Source of the DNA: an uncultured Lachnospiraceae bacterium
GTDB taxonomy: Bacteria; Bacillota; Clostridia; Lachnospirales; Lachnospiraceae
Reading direction: 5' to 3'
Assembly: GCA_902774915.1 (NCBI GenBank)
Contig: CACYKH010000007.1
Span: 80,796 to 144,795, forward strand
Length of the DNA stretch: 64,000 bases
The translations under genes and the position numbers were made by a program. Of this stretch, positions 8,374-18,600 are shown piece by piece. The notes below the pieces were generated by a model that had not been told where the DNA came from, made no database searches, and was given only the letters and a program-made list of their open reading frames with translations. The number at the start of each line of letters is the position of its first letter. Within the stretch, counting starts at the first letter, position 1.

Positions 8374-9609
8374 ATGTTTGATTTTGAAGAAATCGTAAAA
8401 GTTGACCCTGAAGTGGCAGCAGCCATGACTGACGAGTGGAATCGTCAGAACGACAATCTGGAGCTTATTGCTTCAGAGAATATTGCTTCTAAAGCAGTTA
8501 TGTCTGCAATGGGAAGCCACCTTACAAATAAGTATGCTGAGGGATATCCAGGCAAGAGATACTACGGCGGATGTCAGTATGTTGACGTTGTTGAAGATCT
8601 TGCAAGAGAAAGAGCAAAAGAGCTTTTCGGTGCTGAGTATGCAAACGTTCAGCCTCATTCAGGAGCTCAGGCTAATATGGCTGTATTCTTTGCAGTAATG
8701 AACCCTGGCGATACATTCATGGGAATGAACCTTGATCACGGCGGACACCTTACACATGGTTCACCTGTAAATATGTCTGGTAAATATTTCAACTGTGTTC
8801 CTTATGGTGTTAATGATGAGGGACGCATTGATTATGATAACGTTCTTGCGATTGCTAAGGAAGCTCGTCCAAAGCTTATCGTAGCTGGTGCTTCTGCATA
8901 TGCAAGAGAGATAGATTTCAAGAAGATGCGTGAGATTGCTGATGAAGTTGGCGCTGTACTCATGGTAGATATGGCTCACATTGCTGGTCTTGTTGCTGCA
9001 GGATATCATATGAGCCCAATTCCATATGCTGACATCACAACAACTACAACACATAAGACACTTCGTGGACCAAGAGGTGGTATGATCCTCTGCAGCGAAG
9101 AAGTTAATGCTAAGTATAACTTCAATAAGGCTATTTTCCCTGGAATTCAGGGTGGCCCTCTTATGCATGTTATCGCTGGTAAGGCTGTTTGCTTCAAGGA
9201 AGCACTTTCACAGGATTACAAGGATTACATGGGCAGAGTAGTAGAGAATGCAGCTACACTTGCTGCAGCTCTTCAGGACAGAGGATTCGACATTGTTTCT
9301 GGCGGTACAGACAATCACCTTATGCTTGTTGATCTTAAGAAACTTGGTCTTACAGGTAAGGAAGTTGAGAAGGCTCTTGATGAAGTTCGCATCACAGTTA
9401 ATAAGAACACAGTTCCTAACGATCCACAGTCACCATTCGTAACAAGTGGTATCAGAGTTGGTACACCTGCAGTTACAACACGTGGCGCTGTTAAGGAAGA
9501 TATGTTCACTATTGCAGATGCATTTAAGGCTGCAATCCTTGACAAGGACAGTGCTAAGGCTGAGGAGCTTGTTAAGAGTATTACAGACAAGTATCCACTT
9601 TATAAATAA
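8374..9609 (+). CDS. glyA: Serine hydroxymethyltransferase
   Basis: PLP enzyme interconverting serine plus tetrahydrofolate with glycine plus 5,10-methylene-THF; the main cytoplasmic source of one-carbon units. The N-terminal [11 protein letters not shown] motif, the HSGAQAN segment, DMAHIAGL with the PLP-interacting Asp/His, and [14 protein letters not shown] containing the Schiff-base lysine (about residue 226) are all present. Length (411 aa) is standard. ATG follows GGAGGAAATATAA. It lies 23 nt after the sirtuin gene, probably on the same transcript, and 31 nt before ftsH. Confidence 0.98.
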   Translation: MFDFEEIVKVDPEVAAAMTDEWNRQNDNLELIASENIASKAVMSAMGSHLTNKYAEGYPGKRYYGGCQYVDVVEDLARERAKELFGAEYANVQPHSGAQANMAVFFAVMNPGDTFMGMNLDHGGHLTHGSPVNMSGKYFNCVPYGVNDEGRIDYDNVLAIAKEARPKLIVAGASAYAREIDFKKMREIADEVGAVLMVDMAHIAGLVAAGYHMSPIPYADITTTTTHKTLRGPRGGMILCSEEVNAKYNFNKAIFPGIQGGPLMHVIAGKAVCFKEALSQDYKDYMGRVVENAATLAAALQDRGFDIVSGGTDNHLMLVDLKKLGLTGKEVEKALDEVRITVNKNTVPNDPQSPFVTSGIRVGTPAVTTRGAVKEDMFTIADAFKAAILDKDSAKAEELVKSITDKYPLYK

Positions 9610-9640
9610 TTAGGTTTTAAGTTTACGGACTATTAGTGAA

Positions 9641-11968
9641 ATGGAAGAAAATAATAACAATCAGAATAATCAAAATAATAATGACAACAAAAAACGTCCG
9701 GGAGGCCCAAATAGCATCCTGGGCGCAATCGTTGTAGCGGTAATTCTTTCCATCGTATTTATTATGGCATTCAATAATTACAGATCTGCTGGGGAAGAGG
9801 AAAGAACCTACGACGAGTTCATACAGATGCTGGAAGACGGCGAAGTAAAAGATGTTGAGATTTACGAAAAGAAGATTAAGTTCACACCTACATTCAAAGA
9901 TAAGAATGTAGAAAATGTTACTTACTATGTAATTCGAACAGACGATTATCAGCTGGTAGACAGACTTGAAAAAGCAGATGTTAAGTTCACTGCAATCGAT
10001 GAGGGTGGCAATGCAATCCTCAGTCAGATTCTTTACTATGTTGTTCTTATAGCTGTAATGTACTTCCTGACTATGCTCATTATGAGAAGAATAGCAGGTG
10101 GTTCAGGCGGCATTATGAACGTAGGTAAGTCAAATGCCAAGCTGTATGATATGACAAAGAATACCGGTGTTACATTTGCTGATGTTGCCGGTGAGGAAGA
10201 GGCAAAGGAATCTCTTACAGAAATGGTAGACTTCCTGAAAGAGCCTAAGAAGTATTTGGAGATCGGTGCGAGACTTCCTAAAGGTGCGCTTCTCGTTGGA
10301 CCTCCGGGAACAGGTAAAACACTTCTTGCCAAGGCTGTTGCAGGTGAGGCTGGAGTTCCATTCTTCTCAATGTCAGGTTCAGAATTCGTAGAAATGTACG
10401 TTGGTGTTGGTGCATCACGTGTTAGAGATCTTTTCAAGCAGGCTACTGCAAAGGCACCATGTATCATATTCATTGATGAGATAGATGCTATTGGTAGAAG
10501 CCGTGATACAAGACATATGGGTGGCGACTCTGAGCGTGAGCAGACTCTTAACCAGCTGCTTTCAGAGATGGACGGATTTGATTCCGAAAAGGGTATTATC
10601 ATTCTGGCTGCTACTAACAGACCAGAAGTACTTGATAAGGCGCTTCTCAGACCAGGTCGTTTTGACAGACGTGTAGTAGTTGAACGTCCTGACCTTAAGG
10701 GTCGTGAAGATATACTTAAGGTTCATTCTAAGGAAGTTAAACTAGATGAGACAGTAGATCTTCATGAGATTGCAAATGTTACCAGCGGTTCGGTTGGTGC
10801 TGACCTTGAGAATATCATCAACGAGGCTGCTCTTACAGCTGTAAGAAAAGGAAGAAGCCTGGTTTGTCAGACTGATATACTTGAATCTATAGAGGTTGTA
10901 TTTGCAGGTAAAGAGAAGAAGAATAACATTCTTTCAGCTGATGAAAAGAGTGTTGTTGCTTATCACGAAGCCGGACATGCACTTCTTACAATGCTCCAGA
11001 AGAACACAATGCCAGTTCAGAAGATTACAATCATTCCAAGAACCAAGGGTTCTCTTGGATATGTATGGCAGGCTCCTGAAGAGGAGAAGAATCTTGAAAC
11101 TAAGGCTGAGATGGAAGCAGACATTGTAATTGCAGTTGGTGGACGTGCCGCAGAGGCTATTAAGTTCCCATCAGTTACAAATGGTGCATCTAACGATATA
11201 CAGCAGGCTACTCAGAAGGCAAGAACCATGGTTACTATGTACGGAATGTCAGACAGACTTGGTATGGTTCAGCTGGAAGGTATTACAGGTGAGTACCTTG
11301 ATAGAAGAAGAGTGCTTGAGTGCTCAGATGAGACAGCTACTATAGTTGATGAAGAAGTTAAGATGATCATCAACAATGCTTACGCTGTAGCATATAAGCT
11401 TCTTTCAGACAATGTGGCTATACTGGATGCAGTTGCTACTTATCTGATTGATCATGAGTCTATTACTGGTAAAGAGTTTATGGAAATCTTTGATCAGGTT
11501 ACAGGTGGCATTCGCCCTAAGACTCCTGACTATGGCTCGCTTACATCTGGCGATATAACAAAGGGACTTAAGATTAAGCCACTTATCGCTAAGGGTAAGG
11601 AAAAGATTAAAGCTAAGAAGCTTAAAGATAAGAGCAAGAATAAAGATAAGACAGCTTCGTCAGCTGATGCAAAGGAGAAAAAGAAGAAGGATAAGGATAA
11701 ATACAGAGTATTTGCCAGTCCTGAATTCGAAGCTCGCCGTGATCAGCTTCTCCAGGAAGCAGAAGATGATTTGCTGGAAGAAATTGACGAAGAGGTTAAA
11801 ACAGAAGTAAAAGAAGAAGTTAAATCTGAGGTTAAAGCTGAAGCTAAAGAAGAGGTTGAGGCAGAAACAAAGACTGTTGGAGAAACAAAACCGGAATCAG
11901 CTTCAGAGGTGAATGAAGAAAAATCTACAGAACCTCCTAAGCCTTGGGAAACAACAGATTCAGAGTAG
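9641..11968 (+). CDS. ftsH: ATP-dependent zinc metalloprotease FtsH
   Basis: Hexameric membrane AAA+ protease degrading misassembled membrane proteins and short-lived regulators. The Asn-rich N-terminus leads to TM1 (about 27-44), an extracytoplasmic loop, TM2 (about 128-148), Walker A GPPGTGKT (220-227), Walker B IIFIDEID (275-282), the SRH region [17 protein letters not shown], and zinc motif HEAGH (442-446). The C-terminus is unusually long: from about residue 640 a Lys-rich segment is followed by an acidic Glu/Val/Lys repeat region ([18 protein letters not shown]) ending in [11 protein letters not shown]. No clear Shine-Dalgarno precedes ATG 9641. Its stop codon lies inside an 11-nt tandem repeat. 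Confidence 0.97.
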   Translation: MEENNNNQNNQNNNDNKKRPGGPNSILGAIVVAVILSIVFIMAFNNYRSAGEEERTYDEFIQMLEDGEVKDVEIYEKKIKFTPTFKDKNVENVTYYVIRTDDYQLVDRLEKADVKFTAIDEGGNAILSQILYYVVLIAVMYFLTMLIMRRIAGGSGGIMNVGKSNAKLYDMTKNTGVTFADVAGEEEAKESLTEMVDFLKEPKKYLEIGARLPKGALLVGPPGTGKTLLAKAVAGEAGVPFFSMSGSEFVEMYVGVGASRVRDLFKQATAKAPCIIFIDEIDAIGRSRDTRHMGGDSEREQTLNQLLSEMDGFDSEKGIIILAATNRPEVLDKALLRPGRFDRRVVVERPDLKGREDILKVHSKEVKLDETVDLHEIANVTSGSVGADLENIINEAALTAVRKGRSLVCQTDILESIEVVFAGKEKKNNILSADEKSVVAYHEAGHALLTMLQKNTMPVQKITIIPRTKGSLGYVWQAPEEEKNLETKAEMEADIVIAVGGRAAEAIKFPSVTNGASNDIQQATQKARTMVTMYGMSDRLGMVQLEGITGEYLDRRRVLECSDETATIVDEEVKMIINNAYAVAYKLLSDNVAILDAVATYLIDHESITGKEFMEIFDQVTGGIRPKTPDYGSLTSGDITKGLKIKPLIAKGKEKIKAKKLKDKSKNKDKTASSADAKEKKKKDKDKYRVFASPEFEARRDQLLQEAEDDLLEEIDEEVKTEVKEEVKSEVKAEAKEEVEAETKTVGETKPESASEVNEEKSTEPPKPWETTDSE

Positions 11969-11999
11969 ATTCAGAGCGGATTTAGAATAGATTTAGGTT
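11956..11999 (+). repeat. 11-nt imperfect tandem repeat across the ftsH stop
   Basis: Four 11-nt units (AGATTCAGAGT, AGATTCAGAGC, GGATTTAGAAT, AGATTTAGGTT) start inside the last codons of ftsH and run past its TAG stop at 11966-11968. The repeat forms the left edge of a gene-free stretch of about 600 nt. Confidence 0.7.
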
Positions 12000-12007
12000 A
12001 ATGAATG

Positions 12008-12059
12008 ATGACAGTCAAGATAAAGAGTGGATATCCATATTATCTTGGCTGTCATTTTT
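12008..12059 (+). terminator. ftsH intrinsic terminator
   Basis: A 16-bp stem with one G.U pair (12008-12023 with 12040-12055, arm ATGACAGTCAAGATAA) has a 16-nt loop and is followed by TTTTTAG. Confidence 0.85.
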
Positions 12060-12069
12060 AGTTATTGGC

Positions 12070-12128
12070 GGTTATATGATTTAGGTTATAGGTTATATGG
12101 TTTTGGTTATATGAATTTGGTTTTATTG
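12070..12128 (+). repeat. 14-nt tandem repeat GGTTATATGNWTTW
   Basis: Three 14-nt units (12070-12083, 12091-12104, 12105-12118) share GGTTATATG, interrupted by a 7-nt partial unit GGTTATA (12084-12090) and trailed by GGTTTTATTG. No open frame or known function is apparent. Confidence 0.65.
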
Positions 12129-12177
12129 TTTAGAAAGAAGCGGTGAGGTGGGCTCTATAATCAATAATTTATAAACG

Positions 12178-12372
12178 GTCACCCGTTCTTCATATTATTT
12201 AGCGGAAATAGTTCCTATTTGACGTTATTTGGGGTATGTCAATAAAAATGAATGAGGAGTCACCCTTTATTCTAGAAATAACGGGTGACTGTTTTGCTTA
12301 TTACTCCAAATGAGCCCAAAACGACACTCTTAAGAATAATAATGATGCATATTATCACAATAACGGGTGACT
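12178..12372. repeat. Inverted/direct GGGTGAC repeat cluster
   Basis: The core AACGGGTGAC occurs on the + strand at 12280-12289 and 12362-12371 within an exact 14-nt repeat AATAACGGGTGACT (12277-12290, 12359-12372). It occurs in inverse orientation at 12178-12187 (GTCACCCGTT) and, with one change, at 12258-12268 (AGTCACCCTTT). The copy at 12258 pairs with the one at 12283 to make a hairpin whose arms continue inward (TTATT/AATAA), followed by TGTTTTG. This may be a small non-autonomous element or a regulator-binding array. No coding sequence is visible between 11969 and 12567. Confidence 0.6.
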
Positions 12373-12567
12373 TCAATTGTCTAAAAGTAACTATCAGCCC
12401 ATAAGATTATAAAAGCATTCACAATTTAATAAAACTTCCGAAAGAAGAAAACAATTTTGATATGTAAGAACTTTATGATAGTATATACAAAGTGTATTTT
12501 GGATAAATGCTATAAAAAAGTAAAAAATATAAGCTCTAATAAAAAGAGTATAAGTGTGAGGTTAAAA

Positions 12568-13335
12568 ATGGACATAAAAGTACCTGTTATTATTGCCGTT
12601 TCATTTGGAATACTTGCCGGAATTGCAGTGTCATACAAGAGGCGACAATTATCAAAACTAAATGAGGTACAAAAAGAGAAAGTTATAATTGATAACTTTA
12701 AGAGTACCGTAAAAACCGGTCTATATGCAGGAACAGGTTTTCTTTTTCTGTGTGCAATAATATGTGGGTTTATGTGTTTCAGGCTTTATAAAGAAGATGG
12801 GGACTTTGTTTTCAGAGATGTAACAGTAAATCTGAATGATGCTATTAAGAACGAAAATGAACCTGAGGCAGGAACATATGTGACTGCAAATTTCAGCCTT
12901 GTGGGAGAAGCGTTCTATTCAGATGATAATAGCACTATGTTTTATCCTGTAGTTCTAAATGATTCGGGAGAAAAACCCTGCGTCATCGCCATAAGAAGAG
13001 ATATAGATGGAACAAATGTCATTGAATCATTAAACTATGTTGATGAATCTGTGAACTATATAAATAGTGGGAAAGATACTGGCAATCTTTCGGAAATAGA
13101 AGTGTCCGGACGGTATGTTGTTATCAGTCATAATCTGTCAGCTTACGAAAATGCAAATGATAACTCGAAAATAGATTATCAGAAATACAACATAAAGAAT
13201 ACATGTGTTGATATCACAGTTAGTAAAGAAAAACTAAAACACGATATAGTTGTTTTGTTTATAGCTTTTATTGTCTTTGTAGTAATGGGAACTGCAATGG
13301 TCATTACAACGATAATACTATCTAAACACTTTTAA
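12568..13335 (+). CDS. Two-TM membrane protein of unknown function
   Basis: Not recognised. From the chosen start (ATG 12568, preceded by GTGAGG at 12556-12561) the protein is 255 aa. It has a first hydrophobic segment at about 5-22, a second at about 52-73, a predicted extracytoplasmic domain of about 140 residues and a final membrane segment (about 223-248) ending near the C-terminus. An in-frame TTG 37 codons upstream would add a Cys/Lys-rich leader without a ribosome site and is less likely. The layout resembles other clostridial DUF-type sensor or quality-control membrane proteins, but no motif supports a function. It stands alone between the repeat island and a bidirectional terminator. 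Confidence 0.7.
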   Translation: MDIKVPVIIAVSFGILAGIAVSYKRRQLSKLNEVQKEKVIIDNFKSTVKTGLYAGTGFLFLCAIICGFMCFRLYKEDGDFVFRDVTVNLNDAIKNENEPEAGTYVTANFSLVGEAFYSDDNSTMFYPVVLNDSGEKPCVIAIRRDIDGTNVIESLNYVDESVNYINSGKDTGNLSEIEVSGRYVVISHNLSAYENANDNSKIDYQKYNIKNTCVDITVSKEKLKHDIVVLFIAFIVFVVMGTAMVITTIILSKHF

Positions 13336-13365
13336 AAAAGGAGAGGTTTTAGCCTCTCCTTTTTC
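13334..13365. terminator. Bidirectional terminator between convergent genes
   Basis: AAAAAGGAGAGG (13335-13346) pairs with CCTCTCCTTTTT (13353-13364). The A-rich 5' side and T-rich 3' side serve transcripts from both strands. Confidence 0.85.
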
Positions 13366-13388
13366 GATATTCGTCTTTAAATCTCTAA

Positions 13389-13763
13389 CTATACTTCTGC
13401 TTTCCAAAGTCCGTGAAGGTTGCAATACTCGTAAGCAGCTGTAACCTTGTCGCCATCAACGATAGCGAACTTAGCAACTGGCTCTTCTCCAGGAGAAAGG
13501 ACTTTTCTCTGTCTTCCCTGCTCTGTCTCAAGAGCAATCCACTGGATAGAATGCTCTTCAAGCATTGGATGAGCAACTGAACCAACCTTAACTGTAACGA
13601 TGTTGCCATCTATCTCGATTACAGGAACATGTTTCTCGCCTGCTGCATCAGTTGTATTAGGAACAATTTCAATCATTGTCTCGCCACAGCACTTAACATC
13701 GCAAGCATCCTTGTTAAGATATGTGATCATATTACCGCACTTTGTACACTTAAATACCTTCAT
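13389..13763 (-). CDS. dfx: Desulfoferrodoxin (2Fe superoxide reductase)
   Basis: Reduces superoxide to hydrogen peroxide in anaerobes without making oxygen. The N-terminal rubredoxin-like centre has cysteines 6, 9, 25 and 26. The catalytic iron site has His45 (next to Glu43-Lys44), His65, His71, Cys114 and His117. Both centres are therefore complete and the length (124 aa) is standard. It reads leftwards, starting at 13763 after AAAGGAGG. It is monocistronic and converges on the preceding membrane protein gene. The electron donor (rubredoxin) is not encoded nearby. Confidence 0.97.
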   Translation of the reverse strand: MKVFKCTKCGNMITYLNKDACDVKCCGETMIEIVPNTTDAAGEKHVPVIEIDGNIVTVKVGSVAHPMLEEHSIQWIALETEQGRQRKVLSPGEEPVAKFAIVDGDKVTAAYEYCNLHGLWKAEV

Positions 13764-13894
13764 TTGTAATCCTCCTTTGAGTAAAAAATCATCTTGTTAT
13801 ATATGCTATAAACACATTTAAAAACATAATAACTACATTGGTAATTGTAACATAATAATGGCTTTTTAGGAAACACAAAATAGAACTAAAATTA

Positions 13895-13923
13895 TTGAGG
13901 AAATCTGTGTGATATGGTATAGT
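13895..13923 (+). promoter_or_regulatory. Promoter of tRNA-Thr
   Basis: TTGAGG (13895-13900), a 17-bp spacer and TATAGT (13918-13923), with an extended-10 TGG just before it. The predicted start lies a few bases before the tRNA. Confidence 0.7.
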
Positions 13924-13934
13924 ATCGCTTGTAT

Positions 13935-14007
<73 letters not shown>

Positions 14008-14012
14008 TTTTA

Positions 14013-14573
14013 ATGAAATATATAGATAGGTGGGCACTTATGCGTAACTCTCGTAATGAGAATCTGAGCGAGCATAGCCTCGAGGTTGCAATGATCGCAC
14101 ATGCTCTTTGTGTTATAGGAAATGTGCGCTACGAGAAAAATCTTAATGCAGATAGAGCGGCACTGATCGGCCTCTATCACGACTCATCAGAAATCATAAC
14201 TGGAGATATGCCTACTCCCGTTAAGTACTACAATCCAGAGATCAAGGATGCATATAAGCAGGTTGAGACTATTGCTGAGTATAAGCTTCTTGAGAAGCTC
14301 CCATCTGACCTTAGACCTGCATTTGAAGAAATTTATAAATCAGATAATTCGACTGATGATAAATACATGCGCCGACTGGTAAAGGCTGCTGACAAACTAT
14401 CAGCATACATCAAATGTATTGAAGAAGAAAAGGCGGGTAATACTGAATTCTCAACTGCAAAGCAGTCAGTTGGAAATGCAATCAAAAAGCTTCAGGAAGA
14501 ACTCCCTGAAGTGAGTGATTTTGTAGAAGAGTTCCTTCCGGCTTATGGAAAGACACTGGATGAGTTATCATAA
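14013..14573 (+). CDS. yfbR: HD-domain 5'-deoxynucleotidase, YfbR family, short N-terminus
   Basis: Metal-dependent HD phosphohydrolase expected to dephosphorylate deoxynucleoside monophosphates. Metal ligands are visible: H21 in NLSEHSLEVAM, H56-D57 in YHDSSE and Asp in VKAADKL. R6-W7 and the TGDMPTPVKY segment match the substrate-pocket residues known from E. coli YfbR. The protein begins MKYIDRW, where family members usually have 10-15 extra residues. The ATG lies 6 nt after the tRNA-Thr 3' end, with no Shine-Dalgarno. ATG 14040 has AGGTGGG before it, but that start would remove R6-W7. Probably co-transcribed with the tRNA. Confidence 0.88.
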   Translation: MKYIDRWALMRNSRNENLSEHSLEVAMIAHALCVIGNVRYEKNLNADRAALIGLYHDSSEIITGDMPTPVKYYNPEIKDAYKQVETIAEYKLLEKLPSDLRPAFEEIYKSDNSTDDKYMRRLVKAADKLSAYIKCIEEEKAGNTEFSTAKQSVGNAIKKLQEELPEVSDFVEEFLPAYGKTLDELS

Positions 14574-14606
14574 AATCTTCAAAAAAACGTTAAATAAAAT
14601 TCCTTT

Positions 14607-14642
14607 ATCAAAAAGAGACATTGTAATATGTCTTTTTTTGAT
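14607..14642 (+). terminator. Terminator after yfbR
   Basis: The arms ATCAAAAAGAGACAT (14607-14621) and ATGTCTTTTTTTGAT (14628-14642) pair with one A-rich/T-rich mismatch region. The T7 run lies within the descending arm. Confidence 0.75.
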
Positions 14643-14734
14643 TTTCATAAAATATTTAGAATGAAAGAACCCCCACAAAGTGTTATAATAACTTTGTATG
14701 TGCAGTTTTTTAATTAGTGAAGGGAGTTATTATT

Positions 14735-14923
14735 ATGTACGACAAAATACCAGTATTTTTAGGGGCTGTTATTCTTATTCTTGGACTATTTATGGCTATC
14801 GCTCCAAAGAGTGCAGCAAAGAAAGAATTCAGGGATGATGAGGATCAGGTAAAGAAAATTAGAAGAAACGGAATAATTATGATTGTTCTTGGAATAGCCG
14901 TAATTATTGTAGGACTTATTTAA
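14735..14923 (+). CDS. Small two-TM membrane protein
   Basis: Not recognised. A 62-aa protein with two hydrophobic segments (about 5-23 and 42-61) joined by a charged loop (KSAAKKEFRDDEDQVKKIRR). The start is ATG 14735 after AAGGGAG (14720-14726); an upstream in-frame GTG lies before that site and is not used. TATAAT at 14684-14689 may be its -10 box. It shares one base (TAATG) with the next gene, so the two are co-translated. Confidence 0.75.
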   Translation: MYDKIPVFLGAVILILGLFMAIAPKSAAKKEFRDDEDQVKKIRRNGIIMIVLGIAVIIVGLI

Positions 14924-15672
14924 TGATCAAAGAAACTATTAACGATTTACTAAACAGAATCAAACAGGAGAAATGGTATAAGCATCTTTGCACCATAAAC
15001 AAGCATAAGCTTGAGGTGGGAAAGAATTGTTTTAGATGCGGTCTTTATAAGCAGGGAATCCTCCATGATCTTTCTAAGTATTCATGGACAGAATTTTCTG
15101 TTGGTGCAAAGTACTTCCAGGGAAACAGAAGCCCTAACGATGCTGAAAGAGAAGATAAGGGTTATACCTCGTCCTGGCTTCATCACAAGGGTCGTAACAA
15201 GCACCATCTTGAGTACTGGATAGATTATGACCTTGTGAAGCGTGATGGAAGCATGATCGGAATGAAGATGCCTGATAACTATATCGTAGAAATGTTCTGC
15301 GATAGGGTTGCTGCCAGCAAGATTTATCATGAGGAGAAGGGTGACTACACGGACAGCACAGCTCTCGGATATTTCTTAAATGGTAAAGCGAAGGGTATTA
15401 TGCATCCATATTCAAGAAAGCGTCTGGAGATGCTTCTTAGAATGCTGGCAGAGAAGGGAGAAGATGAGACCTTCGCCTATGCCAGAAGGTATATGGATGG
15501 CTATAAAAGATACCTTAAGAGACAGAAATATAAAAAGAAACTGGAGAAGAAACTTGAAAAGAAATATTCAGATAGACTCATTTCTAGTTTAGACAAGAAA
15601 TATAACAGAAAACGTAAACACGACATTAAAAGAAATCATATTCAAAAAGATAAATATTTGAGACAGAAATAA
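14923..15672 (+). CDS. DUF5662-like protein of unknown function
   Basis: A 249-aa soluble protein. The N-terminal 170 residues are conserved-looking and rich in His, with HLCTINKHK, GILHDLSKYSWTEF, SSWLHHKGRNKHHLEYW and a DRVAASKIY segment. This resembles the DUF5662 family, whose members I know only as uncharacterised; HD-like metal binding is possible from the H/HD/HH spacing but unproven. The C-terminal 60 residues are very basic (long KKLEKKLEKK-like stretch), suggesting a nucleic-acid or membrane-surface contact. It begins at the TAATG overlap with the small membrane protein and lies 22 nt before dnaE. Confidence 0.8.
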   Translation: MIKETINDLLNRIKQEKWYKHLCTINKHKLEVGKNCFRCGLYKQGILHDLSKYSWTEFSVGAKYFQGNRSPNDAEREDKGYTSSWLHHKGRNKHHLEYWIDYDLVKRDGSMIGMKMPDNYIVEMFCDRVAASKIYHEEKGDYTDSTALGYFLNGKAKGIMHPYSRKRLEMLLRMLAEKGEDETFAYARRYMDGYKRYLKRQKYKKKLEKKLEKKYSDRLISSLDKKYNRKRKHDIKRNHIQKDKYLRQK

Positions 15673-15694
15673 AAGTTATTACCTGGAGAAACAA

Positions 15695-18600
15695 ATGGCA
15701 TTCACACATTTACACGTACATACCGTATACAGCTTGCTGGATGGCTTTGCTAAGATTCCTGACCTTGTAGGTCGTGCAAAGGAACTTGGCTTTGATAGTC
15801 TTGCAATAACTGATCACGGCGTTATGTATGGCGTAATTGAATTTTATAAAGAGTGCAAAGCCCAGGGTGTTAAGCCTATCCTTGGATGTGAGGTTTATGT
15901 GGCTCCTGAAAGTCGTTTTGACAGAGAGGTTGGAGCAAATGATGAGAGGTATTATCATCTGATCCTCCTGGCTGAAAACGAGACAGGATACAAGAATCTT
16001 ACGAAGATTGTATCTCAGGGATTTACCGAGGGATTTTATTATAAGCCTCGTGTTGATAAGGAAGTTCTTAGAGAACATCATGAAGGTATAATCTGCCTTT
16101 CAGCCTGTCTTCAGGGTGAGGTGGCATTTTATCTGAGAAGACGTCTTTATGATGAGGCAAAGAAGGTTGCACTGGAATACAGAGATATTTTCGGTGAAGG
16201 AAATTACTTCCTGGAAATGCAGGATCATGGTCTGAGTGACGATACTATCGTTAATACGGACCTTCTTCGCATGTCTCAGGAAACTGGAATAGAACTGGTC
16301 TGCACAAATGATTCTCACTACGTTTGCGCGGAGGATTGGGAGGCACATGATATCCTTCTATGTATGCAGACTGGAACAACTATAAATGACGAAAACAGAA
16401 TGCGTTATGATGGCGGTCAGTATTATCTTAAGTCTGAGCAGGAAATGGCAGATCTTTTCCCATACGCAAGGCAAGCGCTGGAAAACACTCACAAGATTGC
16501 TGAGCGTTGTAATGTTGAGATAATCTTTGGAGAGCAGAAGCTTCCTAAGTATGATGTGCCATCAGAATATCCGGACGCATTTTCTTATCTCACATATCTT
16601 TGTGAGGAAGGACTTAAGGAAAGATATCCTAATACACCGCAGGAATTAAAGGATAGACTGGACTATGAGCTGGGCGTTATCAGGGATATGGGATTCGTAG
16701 ATTACTTCTTGATTGTCTGGGATTATGTAAACTACGCCAAGAGCCATGGAATAGCAGTTGGACCTGGTCGTGGTTCTGCAGCAGGTAGTATAGTTTCATA
16801 TGCACTCAAGATCACAAATATAGATCCTATCAGATACAGCCTTATCTTTGAGCGTTTCCTTAACCCTGAAAGAGTAAGCATGCCTGATATCGATATTGAC
16901 TTCGCGCCAGAAGGTCGCCAGGAAATGATCCGTTACGTATCTGAAAAGTATGGTCATGATAAGGTTGTTCAGATCATTTCTTTTGGTACGCTCGCTGCAA
17001 GAAATGCTGTGCGAAATGTGGGCCGCGTTCTGGATATTAATCGTGGGCTTGTGGACAAGGTTGCAAAGTCCATTCCAAACGGTGCCAATTCAATGACACT
17101 TAAGCAGGCCCTTAAAGAGAGCCCTGATTTTATAGAATATTACAACACAAATAGTGATGTTAAATACATGGTAGATATGGCCATCAAGCTTGAGGGTGTA
17201 CCAAGTCACCCATCCAAGCATGCCGCTGGCGTAGTTATCGGCCGTGAGCCAATTGTTGAATATGTTCCACTTTGCAAGAACAGTGGTGAAGATGCAATCT
17301 CCACTCAGTTTGAGAAGGATACTCTGGAGCAGCTTGGACTTCTCAAGATGGACTTCTTGGGTCTTAGAAACCTGACGGTTATCGAGGATGCGCTGAAGAA
17401 CATCAAAGAGAGAACTGGTGAAGAGATTGACATCGATAATATAGATATGGCGGATCCAAATGTATTCGAACTCATTTCTTCTGGCGAATGTGCTGGTGTG
17501 TTCCAGTTGGAGAGTACTGGAATGCAGTCCTTTATGAAGGAATTGAAACCAAACAGCCTCGAGGATGTGGTAGCCGGTATCTCGCTTTACAGACCGGGTC
17601 CTATGGATTTCATTCCTCAATATATTAAGGGAAAGAACAGCACCGGTCCTATTCAGTACGATACGCCAGAACTTGAACCTATCCTGGAGCCAACATATGG
17701 ATGTATTGTTTACCAGGAACAGGTTATGCAGATAGTTATGTCTCTGGCTGGATATAGCATGGGTAAGTCTGACGAGGTTCGTCGTGCCATGTCCAAGAAG
17801 AAAGCCGGAGTAATGGAGAAGGAACGTGAGTACTTCGTTTATGGAAATGAAGAGCTGGGTGTTCCTGGATGTATCAAAAATGGAATCAAGGAAGATGTGG
17901 CCAATAAGATATTCGATGAGATGACTGACTTCGCCAGCTATGCATTTAACAAATCTCACGCGGCTGCATACTGTGTGGTTACATATCAGACGGCATATCT
18001 GAAACGCTACTACCCACTTGATTATATGGCAGCACTTCTTACTTCTGTTCGAGATAAGGCGCCAAAGCTTAGAACATACATTGAGGCTGTAAGGAGAATG
18101 GGCATTAAGATTCTGCCTCCAGATATCAATGAAGGCTACGGCAAATTTACAGTGGCTGACGGCGGAATAAGATATGGAATGTCAGCTATCAAGTCCGTTG
18201 GTGATGCAGTGGTAGATGCAATCATAGAGGAACGTGAGAAGAACGGTCCTTTCAAGGATCTTCAGGATTACATTACCCGCCTATCCGGAAAAGAGGCGAA
18301 TAAGCGTACTATAGAAAGCTTTATCATGACGGGCGCATTTGACTGCTTCGGACTTAACCGTAAGCAGATGATGACAGCTTATTCGGACATTGCTACAGCA
18401 GTTAACAATGAGAAGAAGAAAAATGCCAGCGGCCAGATGTCACTTATCGACTTTATGGGCGAAGAGGATACAGCACAGTTCACAGCGGATTATCCGGATG
18501 TGCCGGAGTTCTCAAAGGATATAATTCTCAGTGGTGAAAAGCAGATGCTTGGTCTTTATATCAGTGGTCATCCGCTGGACAGCATGAGAGATATCATAGA

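Noticed and set aside
10036-10602. 188-aa antisense frame opposite the FtsH AAA domain
   Set aside because: Conserved FtsH codons on the + strand explain the open frame.
12457-12567. Longer N-terminus for the membrane protein gene at 12568
   Set aside because: The TTG start has no ribosome site and adds a Cys/Lys-rich segment ahead of a normal membrane-protein start.
17090-17959. 289-aa antisense frame inside dnaE
   Set aside because: It lies opposite a highly conserved polymerase region, lacks a ribosome site and reads as unrelated His/Ile-rich sequence.
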